Notes under the pieces: model-generated
What the model saw: the letters and a program-made list of their open reading frames with translations, nothing else
Database searches by the model: none
Told to the model about the DNA's origin: nothing
Part shown: piece by piece, positions 1 through 10,814 of the stretch
Position numbering within the stretch: position 1 is the first letter of the stretch
Layout of the letters: each line of letters opens with the position of its first letter
NCBI RefSeq assembly: GCF_028435365.1
Contig: NZ_JAGTJJ010000014.1
Coordinates: forward strand, 1-64,000
Length of the DNA stretch: 64,000 nucleotides
Direction: 5' to 3'
Source of the DNA: Polyangium jinanense
GTDB lineage: Bacteria > Myxococcota > Polyangia > Polyangiales > Polyangiaceae
Position numbers and translations under genes: made by a program

Positions 1-119
1 TTCGCCCGGCCGACCGCGCGCATCGCGCGCTGTCGCCCCGGGTCCAGCGCTTGCGCTGGTCCGGGTGCAGGGGCGGATAGCCCCTGCTGGGGTCCGGGGT
101 GAAACCCCGGCGCTACGCT
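1..119. repeat. Interspersed hairpin element, partial copy A
   Basis: Right part of the ~310-bp interspersed element that recurs four more times in this window; the left part lies outside. Hairpins in order: a GCGCGC stem with loop ATC (about 11-35, one internal mismatch), CCAGCGC/GCGCTGG, CAGGGGC/GCCCCTG with loop GGATA, and CCGGGGT/ACCCCGG with loop GAA. The last two hairpins and the trailing GCGCTACGCT match copy D. The element stops about 15 bp from the stop codon of the nitroreductase gene. No coding signal is seen. Confidence 0.85.
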
Positions 120-134
120 GTGGAGGAGCCCCTC

Positions 135-737
135 TCAGAGAATCGTGCAGGCCTCGTCGAAGCTGAAGCGAGGGCTGCGCGGGAAGAGTTTCGTGGCGTC
201 GCCGTAGCCGAGGTTCACGAGGAAGTTCGAGGCGTAGCGGCCGTCGGGGAAGAACTCGCGGTCGAGTTTGTCGTTGTCGAAGCCGGACATGGGGCCGCAG
301 TCGAGGCCGAGCGCCCGCGCAGCGAGCATGAGGTAGGCGCCCTGGAGCGTGCCGTTGCGGAACATGGTCTTCTCGGCGAGGGCCTCGTTGCCCACGAACC
401 AGGAGCGCGCGTCGGCGTGCGGGAAGAGCTTGGGCAGCTCGTCGTAGAAGCGGCGGTCGTTCGCGAGGATCGCCGTGACCGGCGCGGTGCGGGTCTTCTC
501 CTGGTTGCCCGCGGAGACCACGGCGAGCAGGCGCGCCTTCGCCTCGGGGCTCTTCACGAAGACGACCCGCATCGGCGCGCAGTTCGCGCTCGTGGGGGGC
601 ATCTTCGCGAGATCGTAGATCTCGCGCAGCACGTCGTCCTCGACCGGGCGCTCGAGCCACCCGTTGTGGGTGCGCGCCTTGCGGAAGAGTTGATCGAGCG
701 CGTCGTCGTCGAGCCGATTCGCCATGCGATCCGTCAC
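135..737 (-). CDS. rutE: Malonic semialdehyde reductase / RutE-type nitroreductase
   Basis: A 200-residue FMN-dependent oxidoreductase of the nitroreductase fold, matching E. coli RutE in length and along its whole sequence. Visible landmarks are ARTHNGW near residue 22, [14 protein letters not shown] near 47-60, [41 protein letters not shown] and the C-terminal [11 protein letters not shown]. RutE reduces malonic semialdehyde to 3-hydroxypropionate in pyrimidine breakdown. No other rut gene is nearby, so the physiological substrate here could differ; related enzymes act on halogenated or nitro compounds. It starts 16 bp after the kinase gene upstream and is probably co-transcribed with it. 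Hairpin element copy A follows its stop codon. Confidence 0.9.
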   Translation of the reverse strand: MTDRMANRLDDDALDQLFRKARTHNGWLERPVEDDVLREIYDLAKMPPTSANCAPMRVVFVKSPEAKARLLAVVSAGNQEKTRTAPVTAILANDRRFYDELPKLFPHADARSWFVGNEALAEKTMFRNGTLQGAYLMLAARALGLDCGPMSGFDNDKLDREFFPDGRYASNFLVNLGYGDATKLFPRSPRFSFDEACTIL

Positions 738-753
738 CTCTCTGGAGACCCGT

Positions 754-2232
<1,479 letters not shown>

Positions 2233-2267
2233 ACGAACGGGAACATCCGGCAGCCTAACGCGATAAG

Positions 2268-2837
2268 ATGCCCCGTATGGTGAAAATGTGCCGCTCGGCT
2301 TCGTCCCGCGGGTCCGTTTGGCCCATGCTCCCCGTCCTCGGTGCGCTCGGTCTCGCCCCATGCGTGGGCTGCTCGACGGTCGAGTACGCAGATAGTGTGA
2401 GCCAGGCAAATCCGCTCGACGCCGTCGAGAGTGAGCTCGTCGTCAAGCTGAACGAGATGCGCACGACGGCCGGCGTGCCCGTGCTGAAGGTTTGCGCGAC
2501 GCTGAACGAGTCGGCATCGGCGCACAGCGACGACATGCGGGACAAGGGGTACCTGAAGGACGTAGGGCTGGACGGATCCACGTCGGTGACGCGCGCTTGC
2601 GAGGCGGGATTTTCCGTGGCGTGCGACGGGACCGTGGGAATGGCCGAACTTCTGGCGAAGGGTTACGCCGGCGCCGCGCAGACGCTGGAGCAGTGGGCCA
2701 CGGACACAACGACGCAGCCGGTGCTCGTGAACGGGGATTTCTCGACGCTCGGCGTGGGTCGGTCGATGGGCGGGGAAGCGCCGATCTGGACGCTCGATCT
2801 CGCAGCCGCACAGGATCCGAGCTGCGGCGATCTTTAG
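2268..2837 (+). CDS. CAP/SCP-domain lipoprotein (YkwD-like)
   Basis: A 189-residue secreted protein. The N terminus is hydrophobic and ends in LAPCVGC, a probable lipoprotein processing site. The rest resembles the bacterial CAP (cysteine-rich secretory/YkwD) fold: LNEMRTTAGVPVL, then SASAHSDDM, a central TVGMAELLAKGY stretch and a C-terminal segment. Such proteins are extracellular; some bind lipids or act on the cell wall, but the function of this one is unknown. Three in-frame ATGs occupy the first seven codons; the first is used here. It diverges from the kinase and converges with the aldehyde dehydrogenase. Confidence 0.75.
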   Translation: MPRMVKMCRSASSRGSVWPMLPVLGALGLAPCVGCSTVEYADSVSQANPLDAVESELVVKLNEMRTTAGVPVLKVCATLNESASAHSDDMRDKGYLKDVGLDGSTSVTRACEAGFSVACDGTVGMAELLAKGYAGAAQTLEQWATDTTTQPVLVNGDFSTLGVGRSMGGEAPIWTLDLAAAQDPSCGDL

Positions 2838-2870
2838 GAGGAAGCGCGCCGTGGGGCGCGCCCCCACGAC

Positions 2871-4430
2871 TCAGCTCTTCAGATCGAGCGCGGCTTCGAG
2901 GATGGGCCGCGCGCCCTGGATCGCCGCGCGGTGCGAGTAGAACGCAAGGCCGCGGCGTCCGCCGAGCTCCTCGCCACCACCCGCGCGGCCAGGGCCGCCG
3001 TGCACGCTCTGCGGGAGGACCGTGCCCGGGCCAGGCGTCTGATCGGCAATCTTCTCGCTGCCGAAGTAGAGGCGGCCGTGGTACGGCGACAAACCGAAGA
3101 TCATGTCGGTGACGAACGCGCGATCGTCGCTGTACACCGAGCCGACGAGCATGCCGCCGCCGCGGCGGACGAGGTCCGTCGCGCGGGCAGAGGACCCGTC
3201 GTAAGGGACGATGGTGGCGCAGGGACCGAAGACCTCGTGCTGGTGGACGTCACGCGCCGCATCGGGATCCTTGCAGTGGAGGAGCGTGGGCGGGACGAAG
3301 TAACCCTTGCCGTCCTGCGCGCCGACGCGCTCGAAGGAGCCGTCACCGAGGACGATCGAGGCCTCCGCGGCGAGCTTCTGGATGCCGGCGCGGATGTCAC
3401 GGAGCTGCGCAGCCGTCGCGAGCGGGCCGACAGTGACGCCTTCGAGCGCAGGGTCGCCAACCTTGACGTCGCGCAGGAGGCTCGTGAGCTCGTCCTTGAT
3501 CTCGCCCTCGATCGCCGCGGGGACGAGGATGCGGCGGATGGCGGTGCACTTCTGTCCGGCCTTCTGCGTGATGTCGCGGGAGACCTCGCGCAGGAACATG
3601 CGGTACGTGTCGGAGCCGGAGGTGACGTCGGGCCCGAGGACGGCCGTGTTGAGGCTGTCGGCCTCGATGTTGAGGCGCACCGAGCCGTGCACGACGGCCG
3701 GCAAGGCGCGAAGGCGCGCGCCGGTGTCGGCGGATCCGGTGAAGGCGAGGACGTCCTGGCCACCGAGGTGATCGAGCATGTCGCCGGGCGCGCCCGCGAT
3801 GAAGGAGAAGGCGCCCGCGGGGAGGATGTTCGCCTCGACGAACAGGCGCGCGATCCGATACGCGAGCAGGGCCGTGCTCGTCGCGGGCTTGGAGACGACG
3901 GGCATGCCGGCGAGGAGGGCACAAGCAGCCTTCTCGGCGAGGCCCCAAGCGGGGAAGTTGAAGGCGTTGATGTGCACGGCGACGCCCGCGCGGGGGACGA
4001 GGACGTGGAAGCCGAAGAAGCGCGGGCTGCGGCCGAGCTTTTCGCCCTCGCCGTCGACGAGGAAGCGCGCGTCGCCGAGCTGCTTGCCGAGCTCGGCGTA
4101 ATACGCGAGCGTGCCGGAGGCGCCGTCGATGTCGAACTTCGCGTCGCTGCGGGTGTTGCCGCCGTTCTGGATGGCGACCTCGATCAGGGCGTCGCGGTTC
4201 GCGTGGATAGCGCGCGACAAGGCGAGGAGCAGCTCGCCGCGCTGCGCGAAGGAGAGGGCGCGGAGCGCAGGGCCGCCGACGTCGCGAGCGTGGGCGAGGG
4301 CGCCCGCGAAGTCGATGCCCTCCGTGCTGGCCTCCGCGATGGGCTCTTCCGTCGTCGGATTGACGAGCACGGCCGCCTTGCCAGAGCCGTGAACCCAGGC
4401 ACCTGATACGTAGCTTGCGAGTCGTTCCAT
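2871..4430 (-). CDS. BoxD/PaaZ-type CoA-linked semialdehyde dehydrogenase
   Basis: A 519-residue aldehyde dehydrogenase of the subgroup that contains BoxD (3,4-dehydroadipyl-CoA semialdehyde dehydrogenase, aerobic benzoyl-CoA pathway) and the N-terminal half of PaaZ (phenylacetate pathway). The MaoC-like hydratase domain of PaaZ is absent, and the length fits BoxD. Visible features are the catalytic asparagine region [10 protein letters not shown], the Glu of [10 protein letters not shown], and the nucleophilic Cys in GQKCTAIRR at about residue 294. It oxidises an aldehyde on a CoA-linked chain with NAD(P)+. No box or paa gene flanks it, so the pathway assignment is an inference from the family only. 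The start is ATG, in agreement with the family N terminus MERLASYV. Confidence 0.85.
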   Translation of the reverse strand: MERLASYVSGAWVHGSGKAAVLVNPTTEEPIAEASTEGIDFAGALAHARDVGGPALRALSFAQRGELLLALSRAIHANRDALIEVAIQNGGNTRSDAKFDIDGASGTLAYYAELGKQLGDARFLVDGEGEKLGRSPRFFGFHVLVPRAGVAVHINAFNFPAWGLAEKAACALLAGMPVVSKPATSTALLAYRIARLFVEANILPAGAFSFIAGAPGDMLDHLGGQDVLAFTGSADTGARLRALPAVVHGSVRLNIEADSLNTAVLGPDVTSGSDTYRMFLREVSRDITQKAGQKCTAIRRILVPAAIEGEIKDELTSLLRDVKVGDPALEGVTVGPLATAAQLRDIRAGIQKLAAEASIVLGDGSFERVGAQDGKGYFVPPTLLHCKDPDAARDVHQHEVFGPCATIVPYDGSSARATDLVRRGGGMLVGSVYSDDRAFVTDMIFGLSPYHGRLYFGSEKIADQTPGPGTVLPQSVHGGPGRAGGGEELGGRRGLAFYSHRAAIQGARPILEAALDLKS

Positions 4431-4511
4431 CGGTCCGCGCTCTATACCGCGGACACGCGCCTCGCGGAACCCGGGAGCGCGAGAGGCCGAGCGAACCCGG
4501 CCCCCTCCTGA

Positions 4512-5549
4512 TCAATCCATGAAGTCGGGATCGTCGCAGGGAGCCTGACGCAGCGCGCGCTTCGTGACGGTCTTGTTCGAGGAGTCGCCCTTCTTGGTCT
4601 TGATCTCGACGCTCTCGGGCGTGTCCTGGAACCAGAACTCGATCGTGGTGGGCAGCTCCCAGATGTTCTTCGTCGGGTCGAGGGTCTTGAAGCGGTCCTG
4701 GTTGCCGAGCCCGACACTGATGGTCTTGTACTCGTCCGTCTGGACGATGAAGCAGGTCTTCGAGTCGGCCGCGCGGCCAGGGGCGTAGACGTAGCCGTTC
4801 GTGCCCGACTTGAACTCGAAGGTGAAGCTCTCGAGCACCTTGCCGCTCGCGTCCTTCGCTTCGAGCTTGTGCGCGCCGCTCGCGACGTTTTTCGTGACGA
4901 CGACCGCCGCGTTCTCCGTGGCCGCGTTCTTCAGGTCCTTGGCGAGCTCTTGGCCGTCGAGCGTGACGCTCACGCCGTCCTTGCCCGTGACGTTGACGAT
5001 GCGGACCGACGGGTGCGTGTAGCCGTACCACACGAACGCGCCGATCCCGGTGGCGCCCAGGACCACGGCGACACCGATGCCCACGACCTTGAGCATGTTG
5101 AAGCCGCCGCCCTGCGCCTGCTGCGGCATGGGCGCGCCCATCGGAACGCCCATCGGGGGAGCACCCATGGGAGCGCCCATCGGCGGAGCGCCCATCGGAG
5201 CGCCCATTGGCGGCGCACCCATCGGCGCTCCGGGCTGCGGGCCGTACCCCATGCCAGCGTGCGGAGCATTTCCGTACGGCGGCGGCTGCCCCACGCCAGC
5301 CTGCGGAGCATCTCCGTACGGCGACGGCTGCCCCATGCCAGCCTGCGGACCATACCCGGGATACGGCGGCGGCCCCATGCCAGCGTGCGGAGCATTTCCG
5401 TACGGCGACGGCTGCCCCATGCCAGCCTGCGGGTCATTTCCGTGCTGCGGAGGGCCGTAGGCGCCTCCCTGCTGCGGATAGCCTTGCGGCGGATAGCCGG
5501 GCGGACCTCCCGGGGGATACCCCCCACCCGGGGGCGGCATGTTGGCCAT
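4512..5549 (-). CDS. Gly/Pro/Met-repeat membrane protein
   Basis: A 345-residue protein of unknown function. Residues 1-140 are low complexity: a Pro/Gly/Tyr-rich start, then repeats of the type PYGNAPHAGMG, then repeats of MGAPPMGAP. A single transmembrane helix follows (about 153-173, KVVGIGVAVVLGATGIGAF), and the remaining 170 residues form a soluble domain starting VRIVNVTGKDGVSVTLDG. This opening resembles a PEGA-like carbohydrate-binding or Ig-like surface domain, but the match is weak. The likely orientation is a cytoplasmic repeat region and a periplasmic domain. An AAGGAG ribosome site precedes the ATG by about 8 bp. Clear homology is not recognised. Confidence 0.75.
   Translation of the reverse strand: MANMPPPGGGYPPGGPPGYPPQGYPQQGGAYGPPQHGNDPQAGMGQPSPYGNAPHAGMGPPPYPGYGPQAGMGQPSPYGDAPQAGVGQPPPYGNAPHAGMGYGPQPGAPMGAPPMGAPMGAPPMGAPMGAPPMGVPMGAPMPQQAQGGGFNMLKVVGIGVAVVLGATGIGAFVWYGYTHPSVRIVNVTGKDGVSVTLDGQELAKDLKNAATENAAVVVTKNVASGAHKLEAKDASGKVLESFTFEFKSGTNGYVYAPGRAADSKTCFIVQTDEYKTISVGLGNQDRFKTLDPTKNIWELPTTIEFWFQDTPESVEIKTKKGDSSNKTVTKRALRQAPCDDPDFMD
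5145..5450. repeat. In-frame coding repeats
   Basis: Two tandem repeat blocks lie inside the membrane-protein gene: a 24-bp-scale block encoding MGAPPMGAP variants (about 5145-5235), and a longer-period block encoding PYGNAPHAGMG variants (about 5240-5450). All units keep the reading frame. They are likely to vary in copy number between strains. Confidence 0.8.
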
Positions 5550-5691
5550 GGCGGATTCTCCTTCGATACGAGACGTCGTCGCGCCGCGTCACGCGAGCGC
5601 GCACCCCCACGAAAACGAGCGTGCGCGGCGATGATAGGAGGGATCCGAAGCGGCTGTCTCGGGCAAAGAGGGAAAACCGCGGCGAGCTCTC

Positions 5692-7176
5692 TCAGCCGTC
5701 ACAGACGGCCGCAGCAAGCAGCGCGCCGATCCTCGCGCGGACGAGCTCGAGCTCCCGCACCGCGAGATCGAGCTCAGCCTGGCGGAGGCTCTGCGCGGAC
5801 GTGACGAGCTCGAAGCTCGTGGCCGTGCCGGCGTCGTACGCGAGCTGCGTGAGCCGCGCCGTCTCGCGCGCCAGATCCCGCGCCTTTTCCGAGATGACGA
5901 GCGCCTGCTCCGCGACCTCGACGGCGCGCATGGTCTGCTGCGTGTCGAGCCGCGCTTGCCGCTCGGCCGCCTCGAGCCGCGCCTCCTGCTGCTGGACGGC
6001 CGCGCGCGTCGTCCGGACCTCGCCGTAGCGGCTGCCCTCGTAGATGGGGATCGTGAGGACCGCGCCGATGGTCCACGTGTAGTTCTTGAGGTTGCCCTGG
6101 CCGAGGTTCATGGCCGTGAGCGTCGTGGTCGCCTCCGCCGTGGGCAGGAAGCCGAGCCGCGTCTCCCGGGCCTGGCGCTTGGCCACCTCGAGCTGCTGGC
6201 GCGCCGCCACAACGTCGGGCCGATCCTCGGGTTTACCCGCGGAGCACGTGCTCTCGATGCTGTGCTTCATGTCGTCGAGCGAGATCGTGGGCGGCACGCC
6301 GTACGCCACGTTCTCGCCGAGCGCGAGGCCAAGCGACTCCCGCGCGCGGCGCAGCGACTCGTCGCTCTGCACGATCTGCGTGCGTGCGAGGTTCGTGTCC
6401 TGCTCGGCGCGGACGACGTCGAGCTGCGTGCCCGTGCCGAGCCGCGCCTTTCGTTTCGTGAGCTCGAGGCGCTCCAGCGAGGTGCGCAGGCCGCTGCGAT
6501 TGATTTCGCTCGTGCGCTCCGTCGTGACGACATTGACGATCGCCACCGCCAGGTTCGCGAGGAGCTGCCGCCGCCGATCCGAGACGCTGGCGCGCGCCGC
6601 GTCGACGTTCTTTTGCGCCGTTCCGATCGCGTACCAGTTGCGCAGCGACAGAATCGGCACGCGCGCCGTGACGTCGCCGCGAAGGACGGGCGTGTACGGC
6701 AGCGGGATGTACTGCGCCGGCGTGTTGTCGATGAGGCACGTGCCCTGCGTCCTCTCGTCGTTGGTAGGGACCGCCGGGCCCACGGGGCAGAAGAGGAACC
6801 TGCCGTCCGACAGGATCATGTTGTGGTTGACCGATCCCGTGGCCGTGACCGTGGGCAGCGCGCGCCCGAGGGCCTGCGTGCTGAGCCCCTCCGCGCGCGC
6901 GACCTCCGCCTCCGCGATACGCAAATCGGGCGCGCGCGTCTCGACGATCGTGACCGCCTCGCGCCAGGTCGCGAGCGTCTTCGGCGCGGCGGGGACCGGC
7001 GCGAGGAGCGGATCGTCCACGGCGATCGTCGGCGGCGTCGCCGCGGGCGCTTGCGGCGCGGGGGGCTCTGGCACGCGCGGCGCGGCCGGCTGCGCGGCGA
7101 GCGGCGCGGAGACGAGCAACGCGAAGGAGAGGAGCGGCGTAACGAGCGAGGCTCGGACCCAGCGAGAACGGCGCAT
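5692..7176 (-). CDS. TolC-family outer membrane efflux protein
   Basis: A 494-residue outer-membrane factor. It has a cleavable signal peptide (RRSRWVRASLVTPLLSFALLVSAPLAAQ), a Pro/Ala-rich linker, and two OEP repeats dominated by long amphipathic helices, for example RLELTKRKARLGTGTQLDVVRAEQ and LARETARLTQLAYDAGTATSFELV. The G-T-x-x-D/E-V-type turns in both repeats are typical of TolC. It should form the trimeric exit duct for an efflux pump or type I secretion. No membrane-fusion protein or inner-membrane pump is adjacent, so it may serve several systems. An upstream GTG exists, but the ATG at MRRSRW gives a standard signal peptide and is preferred. Confidence 0.88.
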   Translation of the reverse strand: MRRSRWVRASLVTPLLSFALLVSAPLAAQPAAPRVPEPPAPQAPAATPPTIAVDDPLLAPVPAAPKTLATWREAVTIVETRAPDLRIAEAEVARAEGLSTQALGRALPTVTATGSVNHNMILSDGRFLFCPVGPAVPTNDERTQGTCLIDNTPAQYIPLPYTPVLRGDVTARVPILSLRNWYAIGTAQKNVDAARASVSDRRRQLLANLAVAIVNVVTTERTSEINRSGLRTSLERLELTKRKARLGTGTQLDVVRAEQDTNLARTQIVQSDESLRRARESLGLALGENVAYGVPPTISLDDMKHSIESTCSAGKPEDRPDVVAARQQLEVAKRQARETRLGFLPTAEATTTLTAMNLGQGNLKNYTWTIGAVLTIPIYEGSRYGEVRTTRAAVQQQEARLEAAERQARLDTQQTMRAVEVAEQALVISEKARDLARETARLTQLAYDAGTATSFELVTSAQSLRQAELDLAVRELELVRARIGALLAAAVCDG

Positions 7177-7236
7177 GGCGCTTCGATGTAGCACCGCGCG
7201 GGCGACGACAAGCGGGAAGCGGATCGAAAGCAGCAG

Positions 7237-7941
7237 TTAGTCGCGCGCGGAAGGACGCTGGCGCGCCCGCTGCTTCTTCGGTTTGGCGCGCCGCTCACGG
7301 CCCGAGGCTTCCACGCTCTCCGGCGCGCCGGCATCGAGCCAGCGCCAGAGCGCCATCTGATCGGCCGTGGCCCCGCGCCGGATGGCGCGCTTGAGCACGC
7401 GCTTGGCGAGAACGAGCTTGCCGGAGCGCGCGAGGGCATGCGCGTAACTCGCAGCGATGTCCGCCTCCTCGGGCTGCGCCTCGCTGGCCTTCGCGAGCAA
7501 GGGGAGCGCGTCGTGCGGGCGACCCAAAGCCACGTCGTAGAGGTGGCCGAGGTTATGCGCGTACCAGGGGTTGTCCGGCGAGAGCGCGAGGGCCCGCTCG
7601 TAGGCGCGCGCCGCATAACGGAAGTTTCGCAGGAGCGACTGCGCGAGGCCCATGACGGCCCACGCCCCATCATCCCGGCCGTCATGCGCGAGGACCTTGC
7701 GCGCGAAGAGCGCCGCGCGCCAAGGGTCGTGCTCGACGCCGAGCTCGGCGAGCTGCCGATGCGCCGCGACCCAGGGCACGCTGCCCGGCTCGGCGATGCG
7801 GGTGATGCGCGCGAGCAGGGGCAGGATGTCCTCGACGCCGAGGCCCGCCGCGATCGCGCCGTCGACCTCTTGCCGGAGCCTCCCGACCTCGTCCTCCCAT
7901 CCGCGCCGCGCCATATCCAAGGGGATACGACCTTCGTGCAT
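7237..7941 (-). CDS. TPR-like helical repeat protein
   Basis: A 234-residue cytoplasmic protein with about four TPR-like helical pairs. The clearest is the stretch around YAARAYERALALSPDNPWYAHNLGHLYD, followed by ADIAASYAHALARSGKLVLAKRVLKRAI. The C-terminal tail is Lys/Arg-rich. No enzyme domain is visible; a role as a protein-interaction scaffold is inferred from the repeats alone. A second possible start lies nine codons downstream. Confidence 0.75.
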   Translation of the reverse strand: MHEGRIPLDMARRGWEDEVGRLRQEVDGAIAAGLGVEDILPLLARITRIAEPGSVPWVAAHRQLAELGVEHDPWRAALFARKVLAHDGRDDGAWAVMGLAQSLLRNFRYAARAYERALALSPDNPWYAHNLGHLYDVALGRPHDALPLLAKASEAQPEEADIAASYAHALARSGKLVLAKRVLKRAIRRGATADQMALWRWLDAGAPESVEASGRERRAKPKKQRARQRPSARD

Positions 7942-7969
7942 TCTCCGCCAGCGGGGTAATTGGAGAGCA

Positions 7970-7994
7970 GGACGCCGGAAGTGATCCGGCGTCC
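7970..7994 (-). terminator. Hairpin after the helicase gene
   Basis: A perfect 9-bp stem GGACGCCGG / CCGGCGTCC with a 7-nt loop lies about 40 bp past the helicase stop codon, in the gap before the TPR gene. It has no T-run on either strand, so it is a probable 3'-end or attenuation hairpin rather than a textbook intrinsic terminator. Confidence 0.5.
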
Positions 7995-8032
7995 CGAGTG
8001 TCGACCAAGGGCGGAGATCGCCGGGAATTGGC

Positions 8033-10285
8033 TCAGGGCTCGACGACGCCCGCAGCGTCCGCGTCGATTTCGCTGCCCGCGGCGCCGCGCTCCCGTGCCG
8101 GCTCGGCCATTACGGTGCGACCGGCAAGCGTCGCCCCCGACAACCCAGCCACGGCACGCGTGAGCTCGGTGCGCCGGACGCTGACGAACGCGTTGCGCTC
8201 GCGGACGCGGATCCGCTTGACATCCGCCTTGTCGAGGCCGATCTGGTCGAGCAGGAGCGACTGAAGGTCGGCCGCGCGGACGCCGTCGCGGCGACCCACG
8301 CTGACGAAGACCTCGGCGTAGTCCCCGGACGAACCCTCCTGCGGGCGCCCCGGATCCGTGTCGTCCGGCCCCACCTCACGCGCGACCTCCCGCGGACCCG
8401 AGAGCGCCGCGTCGCCGAGAATCGGCTCGTCGTCGCCCTCCTCCTCCGGCGGCTGCCAGCTCGTGAAGTCGGCGTGACGAACCGGCGCTGCGGCGCGCGC
8501 CTTCGGCGGCGGCAACGGATCGGCCGCGCTGACGGGCGTCGGCGGAACCTCGTCCCCGCCACGCGCGCGGGCCGGCCGCGGCATCTCGGGCCGAGCCTCG
8601 CGGCGACTGCGCGTACGGCGCCCCGACTCCCGCGGCTCGCGCTCCTCGCCCGAGGCGCGCTCCTCGCGCTCCTCCCGACGCGGCCGTTCCTCGCGCTCCT
8701 CGCGACGAGCACGCTCCTCACCGGCCGCGCGTGGCTCGCGCTCCTCGCGGCGCGGCTTCTCCTCACGCGCCTCGCGCTCCTCGCGGCGCGGCTTCTCTTC
8801 GCGCGGCTCGCGCGCGGGCTTGGCCTCGGCCTTCGCCGGGGCAGGGGCCGCCTCGACGCGCTTCGGCAGAGGACCGGCGCGGCGCGCAGCCGCCGCTTCG
8901 TCCTTCACCGTCGGCCGCGCGCCCAGATGATCACGCAAGAGCCCCGCGAGAATCCGCTCGTTCGCGTCATGCGAAAGAATGCGACGCGCGAGGGAGAGAT
9001 CGTCCGGGTGCGTACCTTTCGGAGCGAACGCCTCGGCGAGCATGTTCACGAGGTCCGCCTCGGCGCGCGTCTTGAGCTCGCCCTCGGTCGGGATCTGCCG
9101 CTCGATCGGACGGATCTTGTACGTGAGCCGGACGAGGTAGAGCCCGCCGATGTCCTGCGGCGCGATGAGCGAGATCGCGGTGCCCGTGCGGCCCGCGCGT
9201 CCGGTGCGGCCCGTGCGGTGGACGTACGCCTCGGCGTCCTGCGGGAAGTCGTAGTTGATGACGTGCGTGAGGAGCGAGATGTCGATCCCGCGCGCCGCCA
9301 CGTCCGTCGCGACGAGGAACCGGAGCCGGCCCTCGCGCGTCGCGCTCATGACCTTCTCGCGATCGGACTGCGGCAGGTCGCCGTTGAGCCAGTCCGCATC
9401 GAAGCCCTGGCGCTGCAGCGCGTTCGCCACGCGCTCGGTCTCGTCGCGCGTGTTGCAGAAGATGACCGCGCTCTCCGGGTTCTCGACCTCGATCACGCGG
9501 ATGAGCGCGCCGAGCTTGTCGCCCGCGACCATGTACACGAAGTGATCGATGGAGAGCGCGCCGATGTGGTCGCCCGAGAGCGTGACGAACTCGGGGTTCT
9601 TGAGCTTGCTCTTCGCCATCCGCTCGATGTCGGGCGGCAAGGTGGCCGAGAAGAGGAGCGTCTGGCGGTTCTCGGGCAAACGCTCGAGGATCGCGCTGAG
9701 CTCACGCTCGAAGCCCATCGAGAGCATCTCGTCGCACTCGTCCAGGACGAGCAGGCGGATGGTCTTCGGCTCGAGCGTGCCGCGGCGCAGATGATCGAGC
9801 ACGCGGCCAGGCGTGCCCACGATGACCTGCGCGCCCGCGGCGATCGCATCGATCTGCCGCGGCATCGGCGCGCCGCCATACACGGGCACGACGCGCACGC
9901 CCTTGCGCTTGCCAAGCCGCTCGATCTCGGCCGTCACCTGCAGCGCGAGCTCGCGCGTCGGGCAGAGCGCCAAGACCTGCACGTTCGCAGCCGAGCGCTT
10001 GACGATGTGATCGACGATCGGCAGCCCGAAGGCCGCCGTCTTGCCGGTGCCGGTGCGCGCTTGCACCACGGCGTCGCGCCCGCGTGTCGCGGGCTCCCAC
10101 ACGGCGACCTGCACCGGCGTGGGGTTCACGTAACCGATCTCGGCCAGCGTCTCGCGCAGCTCGGCCGAGAGGGGCAGGACGTCGAAGGTGGGCGCGGTCG
10201 CGGCTGCCTGGCCGGCCGCTGCGGGATCACTCGTGCGAGCCTCGGAGGCGTTCGCGCCCTGGGAGGTGGGATTCTGGTCTGTCAT
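8033..10285 (-). CDS. DEAD-box-family ATP-dependent RNA helicase (DECD variant)
   Basis: A 750-residue RNA helicase of the DeaD/CsdA-DbpA type. In order: Q motif NPTPVQ (about 54-59), Walker A ARTGTGKT (about 75-82), PTRELALQ, motif II DECD at about residue 180 in place of DEAD, SAT, and the domain-2 motifs ARGIDI and HRTGRTGRAG near 355. A charged region of about 150 residues follows, with repeats of the type EEREARREEKP. The C terminus (about 640-725) resembles the DbpA-type RNA-binding domain (FVSVGRRDGVRAADLQSLL, AFVSV). Likely roles are ribosome assembly and mRNA turnover. It follows the 163-residue gene by 18 bp in an apparent three-gene operon. Confidence 0.93.
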   Translation of the reverse strand: MTDQNPTSQGANASEARTSDPAAAGQAAATAPTFDVLPLSAELRETLAEIGYVNPTPVQVAVWEPATRGRDAVVQARTGTGKTAAFGLPIVDHIVKRSAANVQVLALCPTRELALQVTAEIERLGKRKGVRVVPVYGGAPMPRQIDAIAAGAQVIVGTPGRVLDHLRRGTLEPKTIRLLVLDECDEMLSMGFERELSAILERLPENRQTLLFSATLPPDIERMAKSKLKNPEFVTLSGDHIGALSIDHFVYMVAGDKLGALIRVIEVENPESAVIFCNTRDETERVANALQRQGFDADWLNGDLPQSDREKVMSATREGRLRFLVATDVAARGIDISLLTHVINYDFPQDAEAYVHRTGRTGRAGRTGTAISLIAPQDIGGLYLVRLTYKIRPIERQIPTEGELKTRAEADLVNMLAEAFAPKGTHPDDLSLARRILSHDANERILAGLLRDHLGARPTVKDEAAAARRAGPLPKRVEAAPAPAKAEAKPAREPREEKPRREEREAREEKPRREEREPRAAGEERARREEREERPRREEREERASGEEREPRESGRRTRSRREARPEMPRPARARGGDEVPPTPVSAADPLPPPKARAAAPVRHADFTSWQPPEEEGDDEPILGDAALSGPREVAREVGPDDTDPGRPQEGSSGDYAEVFVSVGRRDGVRAADLQSLLLDQIGLDKADVKRIRVRERNAFVSVRRTELTRAVAGLSGATLAGRTVMAEPARERGAAGSEIDADAAGVVEP

Positions 10286-10303
10286 TCGTCGCCGCTCTGG
10301 AGT

Positions 10304-10795
10304 TCAGGGGCCTTTGGGGGGTTCGCTGGCTTTCGCGAGATCGGTGTTCACGATCTCCTGCACCTGGCGCCGCAGCGGGGCCAGGTCCGAAGCCTCCCGC
10401 CGCGCTGCATGTTCCTCCGCATAGCGGAGCCGCTCGATGGCGTCGAGAGCGCCCTCGTCCTTCGCCGACCCCTTGCACGTGGTCGCGACACCCTCGAAGT
10501 ACTTCCACTCGGGCTCGAGCGCCGCCCGGAAGCGCGCGATCGCCCCGTCTTCGCCGTCCGTACCGGGGGCGGCCGCCCGCGCCCGATCGACGGCCCCGAC
10601 GAGGGCCCGGAGCCCCTCGTGGCAGCCGCCATACGGGGAAGGGGGGTGCGCAGTGAAGAACACCTGGACGGAGATCTGGATGGTGCCCGCGAGGCAAACG
10701 GCGCCGATGATGCCGTAATAAATCGCCCCGGCGACCGTGCGGCCGCGTCTTCGGGCGGATACGGGCCTCGCGGGCCTCTCGGGGTCGGGTTCCAT
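10304..10795 (-). CDS. Small single-pass membrane protein, unknown
   Basis: A 163-residue protein. The N terminus is Arg-rich (VSARRRGRTVAG), followed by one transmembrane helix (YYGIIGAVCLAGTIQISVQVFF, about 27-48). The C-terminal part is mostly helical with two Cys (GGCHEGL and TTCKGS) and probably faces the periplasm. No recognised domain. It sits 19 bp after the TPR gene and 18 bp before the helicase, so the three are probably co-transcribed. The ATG chosen is the only one that begins just before the Arg-rich segment. Confidence 0.75.
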   Translation of the reverse strand: MEPDPERPARPVSARRRGRTVAGAIYYGIIGAVCLAGTIQISVQVFFTAHPPSPYGGCHEGLRALVGAVDRARAAAPGTDGEDGAIARFRAALEPEWKYFEGVATTCKGSAKDEGALDAIERLRYAEEHAARREASDLAPLRRQVQEIVNTDLAKASEPPKGP

Positions 10796-10814
10796 GGCGA
10801 ACGGTCCCCGCCCG

